The notes: generated by a model from the sequence alone, not told the origin. A stretch of 64,000 bases of DNA from Myxococcales bacterium (GCA_016720545.1 JADKKK010000011.1:62001-126000), one strand, 5' to 3'; shown: positions 1 through 8,635, numbered from the stretch's first letter. Numbers and translations are program-made.

Positions 1-1
1 G

Positions 2-1468
2 GAGATCGCCCTCACGCCGCAGCTCGTGGGGCGATTTCGCGCGCGCTTCGGAGACGACGTGGCCGTGCTCCACTCGGGCCTCTCGGCGCGCGAACGGCAC
101 GACATGTGGCACCTGCTCCGCGAGGGCAAGGTCGACGTCGCCATCGGCGCCCGCTCCGCGCTCTTCGCGCCGGTCGCGCGGCTTGGCCTGCTCGTCGTCG
201 ACGAGGAGCACGATCCCTCGTTCAAGCAAGAGGAGGGCGTGCGCTACCACGCGCGGGACATGGCGCTGCTCCGCGCGCGTCGCGCGGGCGCGGTGTGCGT
301 GCTCGGGAGCGCCACCCCCTCGCTCGAGAGCGAGCACCTCGTGAGCGAGGGCAAGCTCGTGCGACTCACTCTCCCCACCCGGGCGCGCGACCAGGCGATG
401 CCGCGTGTCACCGTCGTCAACCTGCGTCGCACGGGGGCGGGGCCCACTGGCGATAAGAGGCTCAGCCTGCCGCTCCACCGCGCGCTCGAGGAGAACCTCG
501 CGGCGGGGGGGCAGACCATCCTCTTCCTGAACCGGCGCGGCTTCTCGCCCGCGCTTCGCTGCGAGGCCTGCGGGACGGTGGCCTCGTGCCCCAACTGCTC
601 GGTTGCGCTCACGTTTCACAAGGCGCGCGGGGCGGCGCTGCGCTGCCACACCTGCGACCACGAGGAGCCGGTGCGAGCGACGTGCCTCGCGTGCCGCTCG
701 CCCGAGGTGGTCCTCGAAGGCCTCGGCACCGAGCGGCTCGAAGAGACGTTGAGCGCCGCGTTCCCCACAGCCCGCGTGGCGCGACTCGACCGCGATGTCG
801 CGAGCGGCAAGGACGCCGAGAAGGTGCTCGCGCGGGTCCGGGCGCGCGAGGTCGACATCTTGGTCGGGACGCAGATGGTGACCAAGGGGCACGACCTGCC
901 CGAGGTCACGCTCGTCGGCGTGTTGAACGCCGACGCGGCGCTCTCGATGCCCGACTTTCGCGCATCGGAGCGCGCCTTTCAGCTGCTGGTGCAGGTCGCG
1001 GGGCGCGCGGGCCGGGGCGAGACGGCCGGCCGCGTCATCGTCCAGACCTACGATCCGACCCACCCGTCCATTCGCTTCGGGATCGCGCACGACACGGCGG
1101 GCTTCGTCGCGGCGGAGCTCGTGCATCGCCGCGAGCTCGGCTACCCCCCTTACTCGCGGATGGTGCTCGTGCGAGTGGACGCGGCCGCCCCAGAGCTCGC
1201 GCTGCAGTGGGCGGCTCACCTCGGCCAGGTGGCGCGCGAGGCGCCGGCCCTCGCCGCCAAGGGCGCGCCGCGGGGGCGCGTGGAGATCCTCGGCCCCGCG
1301 CCCGCGCCCATCGCCAAGCTCAAGAACCGCCACCGCTTTCGGCTCATGCTCCGCTCGAGCGACCGCGCGAGCCTGCGGGCCGCCGCGATCGCCGTGGTGC
1401 GCGCCTTCGGCGAGCTGCCCCGGCAGGTGCGCGCCCAGATCGACGTGGACCCCGTGCAAATGATGTGA
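2..1468 (+). CDS. priA: Primosomal protein N' (PriA helicase), 5'-truncated by the window edge
   Basis: This is the C-terminal part of PriA, the 3'-to-5' superfamily 2 helicase that restarts collapsed replication forks. The reading frame is already open at base 2, where it encodes EIALTPQ, so the true start lies left of the window and the N-terminal DNA-binding domain and Walker A are not visible. Seen here are the DEEH Walker B box (LLVVDEEHD), the LGSATPS motif, and the inserted zinc-binding block with paired cysteines (CEACG, CPNC, CHTC, CLAC) that binds two zincs in PriA. These are followed by the helicase C-terminal motifs (GTQMVTKGHD, QVAGRAGRG) and the C-terminal winged region ending at a TGA. 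The gene following about 250 bp downstream is comF. Confidence 0.95.
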   Translation, partial: EIALTPQLVGRFRARFGDDVAVLHSGLSARERHDMWHLLREGKVDVAIGARSALFAPVARLGLLVVDEEHDPSFKQEEGVRYHARDMALLRARRAGAVCVLGSATPSLESEHLVSEGKLVRLTLPTRARDQAMPRVTVVNLRRTGAGPTGDKRLSLPLHRALEENLAAGGQTILFLNRRGFSPALRCEACGTVASCPNCSVALTFHKARGAALRCHTCDHEEPVRATCLACRSPEVVLEGLGTERLEETLSAAFPTARVARLDRDVASGKDAEKVLARVRAREVDILVGTQMVTKGHDLPEVTLVGVLNADAALSMPDFRASERAFQLLVQVAGRAGRGETAGRVIVQTYDPTHPSIRFGIAHDTAGFVAAELVHRRELGYPPYSRMVLVRVDAAAPELALQWAAHLGQVAREAPALAAKGAPRGRVEILGPAPAPIAKLKNRHRFRLMLRSSDRASLRAAAIAVVRAFGELPRQVRAQIDVDPVQMM

Positions 1469-1552
1469 GCGATGCCGCCAGCTCGGCACACGCCTCGTGA
1501 CCTCGCGCCCACATTCGCGCCGAAGACACGCGGAGCGCGAAGCTCGCGGCGG

Positions 1553-1606
1553 CTTGGCTTTCGCTTGGCCTGCGCCTCACTTGGCTTTCGCTTGGCCTGC
1601 GCCTCG
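1553..1606. repeat. 27-bp tandem duplication in the priA-comF gap
   Basis: Two adjacent copies of a 27-base unit (1553-1579 and 1580-1606) differ only at the last base. The unit itself contains two related halves starting with CTTGGC. It lies inside a short open frame (1472-1672) that has no recognisable product, so it is probably a non-coding replication-slippage duplication. Confidence 0.8.
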
Positions 1607-1719
1607 GGAGAGGCCGACGCGCCCGAGTCGTACGTCCTCGCGAAGGAGGACTGGCTCTCCGGCGTGGACTGAGCGAGAGCGGCGCGCAACGACGCGGCCA
1701 CGGGTGCCGAGCAGTCACC

Positions 1720-2376
1720 ATGCTGCTCACCACGCTCCGATTTCTCACGGCCCACGCGCTCTCCGCCCTCGCCGAGCCGCGCTGCTGCGCGTGCGAGGCC
1801 CCCGTCCCCCTCGAGACCGTGTTCTGCGGTCCCTGCGCGACCACCCTGGTCGAGGTCGACGGCGGCGGCGACCCGAGGCGAGTCGAGGCGGCCGCGTTCG
1901 CGTATGGCGGCGCCCTTCGGGACGCGATCGTGCGGTTCAAATACGGCGGCCGCGACGACCTCGCGCGGCCGCTCGGCGCGCTGCTCTGCCGCCTGCGGGC
2001 GCCTGTCGCGCTCGCGCGCCCGGGTGTGCTCGTGCCCGTCCCCTCCCACGCGTCGCGCCTCGCCAGCCGAGGCTACGAGCCCTCCGCGTTGCTCGGGCGC
2101 GCCCTCGCGGAGGCGGTGGGCGCCCCGCTCTTGGTCGACGGCCTGGTCAAGACCGCCCCCTCGCCGGCGCAGGCGGGCCTCGACCGGCGGGCCCGCCTGT
2201 CGAACCTGGCGGGCAGCCTCCGCTGCCAGCGCCCTGGCGTCTTGCGCGGCGTGCGCGTCGTCCTCGTCGACGACGTCCGCACCACGGGCGCCACCCTCGC
2301 CGCGTGCACGGCGGCGCTGGAAGAGGCGGGCGCGCACGTCCTCGGGCACGCCGTGCTCGCCGCCGCGGAGCCGTGA
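1720..2376 (+). CDS. comF: ComF family phosphoribosyltransferase-like protein
   Basis: The 218-residue protein begins with a short helix and a four-cysteine zinc-finger-like cluster (CCACEAPV...CGPC, about residues 22-45). It continues as a type I phosphoribosyltransferase fold with the PRPP-binding loop VLVDDVRTTGATL near residues 182-195. Length and order match the ComF/GntX family, linked to DNA uptake in Firmicutes and Gram-negatives and to periphery of purine salvage; the true substrate is unknown. The ATG at 1720 gives the normal family N-terminus. The gene follows priA on the same strand, and both concern DNA handling, but the 250-bp gap argues against tight coupling. Confidence 0.88.
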   Translation: MLLTTLRFLTAHALSALAEPRCCACEAPVPLETVFCGPCATTLVEVDGGGDPRRVEAAAFAYGGALRDAIVRFKYGGRDDLARPLGALLCRLRAPVALARPGVLVPVPSHASRLASRGYEPSALLGRALAEAVGAPLLVDGLVKTAPSPAQAGLDRRARLSNLAGSLRCQRPGVLRGVRVVLVDDVRTTGATLAACTAALEEAGAHVLGHAVLAAAEP

Positions 2377-2464
2377 CCAGGAAGGAGACACGAGCGACGC
2401 GCGCGAGGGGCCGCTCGTCAGCTTGTGGGCCCCTGGCCCGAGACTCTGTATGCTCCAGGATCGA

Positions 2465-3868
2465 ATGAGCGAAGTGGACTGGCGATGGGCCGACGGCGGT
2501 CAGGAGCGAGAGGGCCCCTTGGGGGAGCTCCTCGCGGCGCTCTCGCGCGGAGAGATCGGCCCCGCGACGCGCGTTCGGCGCGCGGACTGGACCGACTGGC
2601 GCCCCGCGATCGACGTCGCCGAGCTGTTCCCGAACGTGACCGCGCCGCAGGCGCCGCCCTCATCGCCGCCGCGATCGGGCGGAGCGGTGGTCGTCGCCCC
2701 GATCGTCCCGCTGAAGCCCGCAGACGGTCCCCCTCCCCCCTCGAGCGCCGCCGCGGGTAAGGCGCCGGTCTCGAGCCCGCCGAGGCCGGTGCCGAGCGCT
2801 CGCGCGACGCTTGGCTTCCAGGGCGCGCGCGCGCAGCCTCCGCGCGCCGAGCCGCCGAGGCGGGTCAGCCAGGCGCTCACGCGAACCGACCTGACAGCGG
2901 CGACGGATCTGGTCGCCGTCGATCTCCCGTCCGACGAGGACAACTCGTCCGAATCCGAGCTCTCCATGTCTGATATCATTGAGGAAAACCAGGTGGACGA
3001 AGAGAGCGAGATCGACGCCGCGTTCGAGGCACTCGAGCTGGCGACCCCGAACGCGTCGGCACCGCCGCCGCCCAAGCCCGCATCTTTCGCCCCGCAGGCG
3101 CCGCCGCTGCCGTCACAAGCGGCGGAAGCGGCGAAGGCGCCGAAGGCCCCTTCGCTCCCACCGCAGGCCAAAGCGCCGTCCCTCCCGCCTCAGGCTGCAA
3201 AGGCGCCGTCGCTCGCTCCGCAAGCGCCGGCGCTGCCTTCGCAGGCGGCCAAAGCGCCGTCTCTCCCCCCTCAGGCGCAGCCCGCGCCCCCGCTCGCTCC
3301 GAAGGCTCCGCTCGCTCCGAAGGCCCCGCTGGCCCCGCTGGCCCCGCTCGCTCCGAAGGCCCCGCTGGCCCCGCTCGCTCCGAAAGCCCCGCTGGGTTCG
3401 GCCTCTGCGCCCGGCCCGGTCGCCTCGCCGCAACCGCCCCCCGTCGCCCCGCCGGCGCAGGCGCAGGCCGCCATGGCGCCCGTCGACGACGTGCAGGTCG
3501 CGACGGCCACCGGATCGCCCCCCCCCTCCGCGAACCCCGAGGCCACCGAGGCCGCCGAGAAGTCGCCGAGCGTCGCGCCCGCAGAGGCCGCCGAGAAGTC
3601 GCCGAGCGTCGCGCCCGCAGAGGCCGCCGAGAAGTCGCCGAGCGTGGCACCGAGAGCCCGCAGAGGCGCGCGCGTCGGCCGTTCCCCCCGTCGCTGCGCC
3701 GCTCGCTCGGGTGGCGGTGGGGTCGATCCCCGTGGTCGTCGAGAACACGGGCACCTACCGCTCGGTCGCGGCCCGCACCCGTCCGAAGGTCACCGCTGCC
3801 CCGGTGGTGGCTGTCGCGCCAACGCCAGCGGAGGCGGCCCCGGCGCCCGCGGAGCTCGCTCCGGGTGA
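2465..3868 (+). CDS. N-terminal part of a frameshift-split GYF-like, proline/alanine-rich protein
   Basis: From the ATG at 2465 (an alternative ATG lies at 2450 in frame) the protein opens with about 60 residues resembling a GYF_2 domain: a WRWADGG start, a PLGELLAAL helix and a W-rich end (ADWTDWRPAIDV). Such domains are adaptor modules in myxobacterial envelope proteins. After this comes a long low-complexity region of Pro, Ala, Lys and Leu (APLAPKAPL-type repeats) and a 12-residue repeat EAAEKSPSVAPA. Just after the third repeat (about 3646-3660) the sensible coding sense moves to another frame, and this frame runs on as an arginine-rich nonsense tail to 3868. The continuation is the 3657-5351 segment. 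Read together they would encode one membrane protein of roughly 960 residues. Confidence 0.6.
   Translation: MSEVDWRWADGGQEREGPLGELLAALSRGEIGPATRVRRADWTDWRPAIDVAELFPNVTAPQAPPSSPPRSGGAVVVAPIVPLKPADGPPPPSSAAAGKAPVSSPPRPVPSARATLGFQGARAQPPRAEPPRRVSQALTRTDLTAATDLVAVDLPSDEDNSSESELSMSDIIEENQVDEESEIDAAFEALELATPNASAPPPPKPASFAPQAPPLPSQAAEAAKAPKAPSLPPQAKAPSLPPQAAKAPSLAPQAPALPSQAAKAPSLPPQAQPAPPLAPKAPLAPKAPLAPLAPLAPKAPLAPLAPKAPLGSASAPGPVASPQPPPVAPPAQAQAAMAPVDDVQVATATGSPPPSANPEATEAAEKSPSVAPAEAAEKSPSVAPAEAAEKSPSVAPRARRGARVGRSPRRCAARSGGGGVDPRGRREHGHLPLGRGPHPSEGHRCPGGGCRANASGGGPGARGARSG
3551..3650 (+). repeat. 36-bp tandem coding repeat (about 2.7 units)
   Basis: A 36-base unit encoding AAEKSPSVAPAE occurs at 3551-3586 and 3587-3622, with a partial third unit from 3623. 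The third unit diverges after its AGCGT and carries seven extra bases before the GCCCGCAGAG block is met again. This shifts the frame by one, so the frameshift in the host gene sits inside the repeat. Confidence 0.8.
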
Positions 3869-5351
3869 GCCCCGGCTCACCGAGCCACTCCCGTCCAAGA
3901 CGACGACGCTCATCGGACAGAGCCCGGTCGACCTGCCCGAATCGAGCCGCTCACCCGCGCCCGCTGCGGGCCGACCCGCGCCGGCGGTGAACGTGGCGAC
4001 CGTCGTTGGGCACCCGGCGCCGCCCGCGCCCGTCGATCCGCTCGCGGCGACGGTCCTGCCCGACGCCCCGTCACCGCTGGCGGGGCTGGCCAACGCTCCG
4101 TCGCCACTCGCTTCGACGGAAGGCGGCGGCGGCGCGGTCGCGGCGGACGACGACGACCCCGTCCCACCGGTGGCCTCGCCTCTCCAGGGCAAGGGCCCGC
4201 TCGTCGTCGGAGGAGCGATCCTCCTCGCCGTCGTCGCGGGCGCGGCGATCGCTCTCCGTTCGAGCTCGACACCGCCGCCCACGACGGCGCCCTCGGCCTC
4301 CGCGTCGGCCTCCGCGCCGTCGGCGCCGTCGGCGCCGCCGGCCGCGCCCAAGCTCGACATCCGCTGCAAGCGCACGGACGCGCCCTCGTCGGTCGTGCGA
4401 AAGGCCGTCGTCGCGGCGGGGGTGGAGGTGCTCGCTCGCGAGGATACGCTCGCGGTCGGGTTCGCGAGCGCCGAGACCGTCGCCCAGGTCGTGAAGCTCG
4501 GGACGAACCTCGCCCCCACGCCGGCCGCCACGGTCACCGCGAAGGACCCGCTGCGGCGGGTGCAGCCCGTGCTCCGCGCGGGCAAGCTCGAGGCGTCGGC
4601 CGAGGTGGACGCGAAGGCGGGCGCCGTGGCTGCGCGGCGCGTGGTCGATTTCGATCCACCGTTCTTCATCGGCATCAGCGACAAGGGCATCGCCGAGGCG
4701 CGCGAGGGCGCGCCACCGAAGGAGCTGTTCCCGCTGCTCGGTGAGGGCCCCGTGGAGGCGCTGCGGGTAAGCCGCCTCGGGCCGCAGCGCGGCGTCGCCG
4801 TGGCGTTCCGGCAAGGCGGCGCCATCTACGCGGGCGTGGCGATCGGCGAGGAGCTCTCGCCCCGGGGAGGCCTCGAGAAGGCCGCGGGCCTCGGGCGCAC
4901 GGGCGTCCCGAGCGTGGCGGTGAGCGGCGACGACTGGCTCGTGGTGTACGCCGATCGCTTCGACGCCGCGGGCCCTTGGTCGCTCCGCCTGTTCGGCGGG
5001 AAGCTCGGGGGCGCCGGCGGCGCGTCGGCTCCCACCACGTTCGAGCTCCCCAAGGCCGAGGCGAGCGAGGGCGCGATCGCCCCCTCCCTCGTCTCGCTCG
5101 GGCGGGGAGCGTTCCTCCTTGCGTGGACGGGCGGACCGGCGAGCGCCCACCAAGTGCGCGCGCAAGTCATCGACGGCGCGGGCGTGCCAGCGGGCGACGC
5201 CTTCGACGTGTCGGAGCGCGGCGCGAACGCGGGGCAGGCCCGAGGCGCCGTCAACGAGGCGGGGCGCGGAGCATTGGTGTACTTTGCAGCCAAGGACGCG
5301 GACTACGAGCTCCTGGCGGCGCCGATCGTCTGTAGCAAGGACGGCAAGTAG
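3651..5351 (+). CDS. C-terminal part of the frameshift-split membrane protein
   Basis: This frame takes over the sense of the upstream GYF-like gene at about 3657 (PAEARASAVPP). It has no convincing start codon of its own at that point, which supports one broken gene. It contains another Pro/Ala stretch and an acidic DDDD segment, then one strong transmembrane helix at about 4198-4260 (VVGGAILLAVVAGAAIAL). An extracytoplasmic domain of about 360 residues follows, with repeated Gly-rich strand motifs (GVAVAFRQGG, SGDDWLVVYADR, GRGAFLLAWTGG) reminiscent of a beta-propeller. The GYF-like N-terminus would then be cytoplasmic and the propeller-like part periplasmic. No enzymatic motif is visible. 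The frameshift may be real or a sequencing error. Confidence 0.6.
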   Translation, partial: REPAEARASAVPPVAAPLARVAVGSIPVVVENTGTYRSVAARTRPKVTAAPVVAVAPTPAEAAPAPAELAPGEPRLTEPLPSKTTTLIGQSPVDLPESSRSPAPAAGRPAPAVNVATVVGHPAPPAPVDPLAATVLPDAPSPLAGLANAPSPLASTEGGGGAVAADDDDPVPPVASPLQGKGPLVVGGAILLAVVAGAAIALRSSSTPPPTTAPSASASASAPSAPSAPPAAPKLDIRCKRTDAPSSVVRKAVVAAGVEVLAREDTLAVGFASAETVAQVVKLGTNLAPTPAATVTAKDPLRRVQPVLRAGKLEASAEVDAKAGAVAARRVVDFDPPFFIGISDKGIAEAREGAPPKELFPLLGEGPVEALRVSRLGPQRGVAVAFRQGGAIYAGVAIGEELSPRGGLEKAAGLGRTGVPSVAVSGDDWLVVYADRFDAAGPWSLRLFGGKLGGAGGASAPTTFELPKAEASEGAIAPSLVSLGRGAFLLAWTGGPASAHQVRAQVIDGAGVPAGDAFDVSERGANAGQARGAVNEAGRGALVYFAAKDADYELLAAPIVCSKDGK

Positions 5352-5428
5352 CGCGGGGCGGAGGCGCGGAAACGAAGAAGCGCGAGCCAGCGTCGCGGCG
5401 AGCCCCCGGTCCGCGATAGGATGGCGAG

Positions 5429-6157
5429 GTGCCCCCCGCCTCGACGCCCCCGCGCCCCCTCCTCCGCGGCTCGCTCCTCCTCGCCTTGGTCGCTTCGCTC
5501 TCCGTATCCGCGTGTGATCCCATCCAGAGCTCGCGCGTGGCGCGCGGCCAGCTCGTGACCACGGGGGTCGGCGCCTACGACGAGTACTTCCGCAAGGTCC
5601 ACGACGCGCAGAACGAAGGGCGCGCGTGGGCCGACGAGCGCACCGAGAACCGCAAGCCGCTGGCCTCGGCGCTCGGCCTGCCCCCGCGGCCCTCGGCGGA
5701 CACGCTGGTCGCTGCGCTGCGCGAGCGTGTGAGCTCGGGCACGTCTCTGCGACCGGCGGTGGAGGTCGCCGCCCGGGGCGAGCTGGCGCGCGCCGACCGT
5801 GTGGAGGCCCGCGCGCCGGCGCTCGAAGACCTCGCCAACCAGGCGGACGACCTGCGGCCGCGGGCAAAGCGCGAGCTCGCGAACGACGGGGCGAAGCGCC
5901 GCTCGACCGATGCCGAGCTCGCGGCCGCCGCGGAGGAGCTCCGCCACCTCGCGGTGTTCGCGCGCAGCCACGCGCACGAGGCGCGTCGCTTCGTGAACGA
6001 TCTCTCCTCGGTCACCGGCACGAGCTACGCTGCCAAAGCGACACCCGCCCCGAGCGCGCCCCCGCCGGCCAAGAAGCCACCGGGCCGCGGCGCGGCCCCG
6101 CCGAAGCCCGCTGACCCGAAGCCCCCCGCGCCGAAGCCTGAGGTCTTCACGCCCTGA
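5429..6157 (+). CDS. Small putative lipoprotein of unknown function
   Basis: A GTG start at 5429 sits just after an AGG-rich stretch. The 242-residue product begins with a hydrophobic signal (LLLALVASLSVSAC) whose last cysteine fits a lipobox, so it is probably lipid-anchored. The middle is helical and rich in Ala, Arg and Glu (about residues 50-190), possibly coiled-coil. The C-terminus is a Pro/Ala/Lys tail (about 200-242) like those of cell-wall-associated myxobacterial proteins. No family was recognised. It follows the split membrane protein by 77 bp and converges on the minus-strand gene ending at 6489, with a palindromic element between them. Confidence 0.7.
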   Translation: MPPASTPPRPLLRGSLLLALVASLSVSACDPIQSSRVARGQLVTTGVGAYDEYFRKVHDAQNEGRAWADERTENRKPLASALGLPPRPSADTLVAALRERVSSGTSLRPAVEVAARGELARADRVEARAPALEDLANQADDLRPRAKRELANDGAKRRSTDAELAAAAEELRHLAVFARSHAHEARRFVNDLSSVTGTSYAAKATPAPSAPPPAKKPPGRGAAPPKPADPKPPAPKPEVFTP

Positions 6158-6190
6158 CGTCGCGGCGTCGCGTTGGACAGCGCCGCTCTG

Positions 6191-6492
6191 CTAGTCCCCT
6201 GGAGTCGTGGTTCGTATCAGAAGTCCGGTCTTCGGTGTCATGCCGAGGAGCGATGGGGTGCCCCGTTTTCGGCGGCGGCGGGCCCGTCCTCAACTCGGAC
6301 GTCGTTCCGCGCGGTGGAGGCGGCGCTTTGCGCTCAGGGGACAGTGGTTTCGGGTGTGACCGCGCGAGAACGCCGACCCTCGAACATGAGTATCCTCCCA
6401 CCGCCGCCGAAAACGGGGCACCCCCTCGCTCCCTTGTGGCGAAAGGCCGAGCCGCGCGACTTCTGGAAGGGATCACGTTTCCAGGGGACTAG
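6191..6492 (+). mobile_element. MITE-like palindromic element, copy 1
   Basis: A 302-bp sequence is bounded by CTAG and by terminal inverted repeats (CTAGTCCCCTGGAGTCGTGG at the left; the right end reads CTAGTCCCCTGGAAACGTG in reverse). The two arms, about 92 and 96 bases, pair imperfectly along their length. They share CAGAAGTC and a near-perfect 36-base inner stretch (6247-6282 against 6397-6432, containing GTGCCCCGTTTTCGGCGGCG), leaving a loop of about 114 bases. A second copy at 21322-21623 is identical at all but about five positions and lies in the opposite orientation. No transposase is encoded. The right-end CTAG supplies the TAG stop of the minus-strand gene ending at 6489. Confidence 0.85.
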
Positions 6493-7463
6493 CCCGCGCG
6501 TGCCCCGGACTCACGGAGCGCGAACGCTGCCGCCACGGCGGCGGCGAGCGCGAGCGCGAGGAGGAACCGCCGGCTGCGCGCGGGCTGGGGAGTCTCCTCT
6601 CCGCGGGCGTCCGGGAGCGGCGCCTCGCGAGCGACGGTGTTTGGCGGCGGCGCGGGGATGGGCAGCTTCCTGTCGAGCCGCGCGGGCGCGACGCCAGCGT
6701 CCGCCTCGGAGGCGCCCGCGTCGGGCTTCTCGTCCACGAGGCCGGCCATCCAGTCGCGCGCGGCGGCGCGCAGCGGCTGGGGTCGCGACCCCACTGTGTA
6801 CTTGTGCTCCTCCGGGGGGCCGTCCTTGTAGCGGTACGTGAGCCGAACGCCCTGGACGCGCGGCGGCAGCCCGCCGAAGGTGACGACCTCTTCGACCTTG
6901 GCGAGCGGCGAGCCCTCGTCGACGAGGCCCGCGGCGGGCATCGAGTACCCTGTGGCGTGGATGTGGGGGCTTGCGCGGAAGAGGGCTCCGCGCTCGGACG
7001 TGCGCACACGGGTGAGCTCGTCGAGCTTCCACGGGCTCCGCACGAACGCGGGCACCTTCTCGCCGGGGGACTTCTTGAACGATCCCGAGTCGAGGGCCCA
7101 CACGCGGGTCTTCTCGTTGCAGAACTTGTAGGGGGCGCGGGGCGCGCCCTGCTCGAGCACGTCGTAGTCCTGGTAGTACTCGAGGTGCGGGTTCAGCTTC
7201 GTGTCGAGCCCCATGCAATCGGTGGGATAGGCGACGATGTGGCTGTCGATGGCGCCCGTGAAGGTGACCGCCACGTCGAGCGCCCGTTTGCCGTCGGGGA
7301 GAATGTCCGCGCGCGCGACGCGGGCGCCCGCGCCGAGCCCCGCCAGGACGAGCGCCGCCGAGGCCAGGACGCGCGCGGCCGACGAGGGCAATGGCGGCGG
7401 CGACGACGGCGGGAACGGCGACGGAGACGACACGGACGAGCGAGCGGGGCGGGCGACGCGCAT
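6489..7463 (-). CDS. Secreted or membrane-anchored hypothetical protein
   Basis: The ATG at 7463 was preferred to the GTG at 7472. The product of about 324 residues has a Ser/Pro-rich leader and a hydrophobic signal (ASAALVLAGLGAGARVARA), then a mature domain starting ADILPDGKRALDV. The mature part has conserved-looking segments (DCMGLDTKLNPHLEYYQDYDVL, quoted here only in outline) and Cys residues suited to periplasmic folding. It ends with an Asp/Ala/Pro linker and a C-terminal transmembrane helix (FLLALALAAAVAAAFAL) followed by arginine-rich residues, an arrangement used for membrane retention or C-terminal sorting. No family was recognised. Its stop codon TAG is formed by the CTAG at the end of the palindromic element. 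Confidence 0.7.
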   Translation of the reverse strand: MRVARPARSSVSSPSPFPPSSPPPLPSSAARVLASAALVLAGLGAGARVARADILPDGKRALDVAVTFTGAIDSHIVAYPTDCMGLDTKLNPHLEYYQDYDVLEQGAPRAPYKFCNEKTRVWALDSGSFKKSPGEKVPAFVRSPWKLDELTRVRTSERGALFRASPHIHATGYSMPAAGLVDEGSPLAKVEEVVTFGGLPPRVQGVRLTYRYKDGPPEEHKYTVGSRPQPLRAAARDWMAGLVDEKPDAGASEADAGVAPARLDRKLPIPAPPPNTVAREAPLPDARGEETPQPARSRRFLLALALAAAVAAAFALRESGARAG

Positions 7464-7528
7464 GGCGCGCACTCTCGCCGAAGAAGCGCGCCGTGACCAG
7501 GCAAACGCAGCGCGCGTGCGCGCGGCGC

Positions 7529-8635
7529 TCAGGTGACGACGAGGACCTCGAAATCGACGAGCTTGCGCACGAACGCGTCGTCGAGATCGACGCGGTACTG
7601 GGTCTCGAGCTCGCGGAGCACCTCGGGGACCGGGCGGCCATCGAAGCGCCCGAGCAGCGAGAGGAGCGCCGTGGGTACGTCGAGCGGATCGTAGGTCGAG
7701 TAGCTCGAGATCCTCGCGTAATCCGGCCCGATGTCGACGATCTGGAACTCACCTACGCGGAGGCGTGGGGGCGACGACGCCTCCACGAGCGTCGCGTAGC
7801 TCGCCGCCGCGAGGCGCGCGCGGACGCGGAGCTCGGGTCCACCGATCGCGAGCACGTCACGCCACGCGAGGTCGTTCACGAGCCTGGCGCTCGCGCGGAA
7901 GAGCTCCGCCTCGCGGCCGAGCCACTCACCCCAGACCGTCTCGTACGCGTGCGGTTGATGGTCGAGATCGGCGCCGACGGGCCGGCTCGCGTGCTCGCCG
8001 ACCGACGCGGGGAAGAGGCGGCGGAGGGCGTCGATGCCGAGGTCGAGCTCGAGCACGCACCACCGCGCGAGCGCGTGCTCGACGGAGAGCAGGAGCGGCT
8101 GGAGCGCCTCGACCCAGAAATCGTGGCCGACGGCGCCGCGGACGTGCTTACAGAACCAGGTCGAGCACACGCTCGCGCGGTTGCGCCACACGCCGCACCG
8201 GCCTCCGTCCTCATCGAGGTAGTGTGCGCAGCGCAGCGACGGCGTGCGTCCAAACCCGTCGTGATCGCCCGCGTGGCGGTAGCGCGCGGAGTACTCCTCG
8301 GGCACGCCGAGGCCGAGCGGCGTGACGCCCTGCCGCGCGGCGAGGCGCGCCTCGACCGTGGCGCGGCCGAGCCGACCGCTCGCGGTGCGGTCGAGGAGCG
8401 TGCGCCCGACGAGGAAGTTCGGCAGGCGGGGAAGGAACGTGCAGCACTTCACGGAGGGATCGAACGCGCGACTGGCGGCGTCGGGCGCGTCGCCCGGCGC
8501 CGGCACCATGGCGCAGTCGCCGCAGGTCGCCTCGACCTCACGGGGGATGGGGCCCGCGAGGAGATCCGCCATCCACCCCGCGTAGAGCGGCGGGAGCGGG
8601 CTCTCCTCCAGCACGGTGAGGCGGCGACGGACCAT
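7529..8635 (-). CDS. Cysteine-rich hypothetical protein, possibly metal-binding (YkgJ-like)
   Basis: The 368-residue soluble protein has a cysteine-rich first half: CGDC near residue 38, CC in KCCTF near 63, an isolated C in RCAHY, then CGVW and a C-T-W-F-C pair before KHVRG near 160. The spacing recalls YkgJ-type proteins that are thought to chelate zinc or an iron-sulphur centre, but the match is by eye only. The second half (about 170-368) is helical, with no known motif. It has no signal peptide. It is followed on the same strand after 56 bp by the gene starting at 7463, so the two could be cotranscribed. Confidence 0.65.
   Translation of the reverse strand: MVRRRLTVLEESPLPPLYAGWMADLLAGPIPREVEATCGDCAMVPAPGDAPDAASRAFDPSVKCCTFLPRLPNFLVGRTLLDRTASGRLGRATVEARLAARQGVTPLGLGVPEEYSARYRHAGDHDGFGRTPSLRCAHYLDEDGGRCGVWRNRASVCSTWFCKHVRGAVGHDFWVEALQPLLLSVEHALARWCVLELDLGIDALRRLFPASVGEHASRPVGADLDHQPHAYETVWGEWLGREAELFRASARLVNDLAWRDVLAIGGPELRVRARLAAASYATLVEASSPPRLRVGEFQIVDIGPDYARISSYSTYDPLDVPTALLSLLGRFDGRPVPEVLRELETQYRVDLDDAFVRKLVDFEVLVVT

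Noticed and set aside
1472..1672. 66-codon frame between priA and comF
   Set aside because: It consists largely of the tandem duplication and overlaps no known family; the repeated peptide is a by-product of the repeat.
6173..6841. Open frames running through the palindromic element in both copies
   Set aside because: The same peptide is readable in both copies only because the DNA is nearly identical, and it runs into different flanks. The element's base-paired structure explains the conservation, and no ribosome site or known domain is present.
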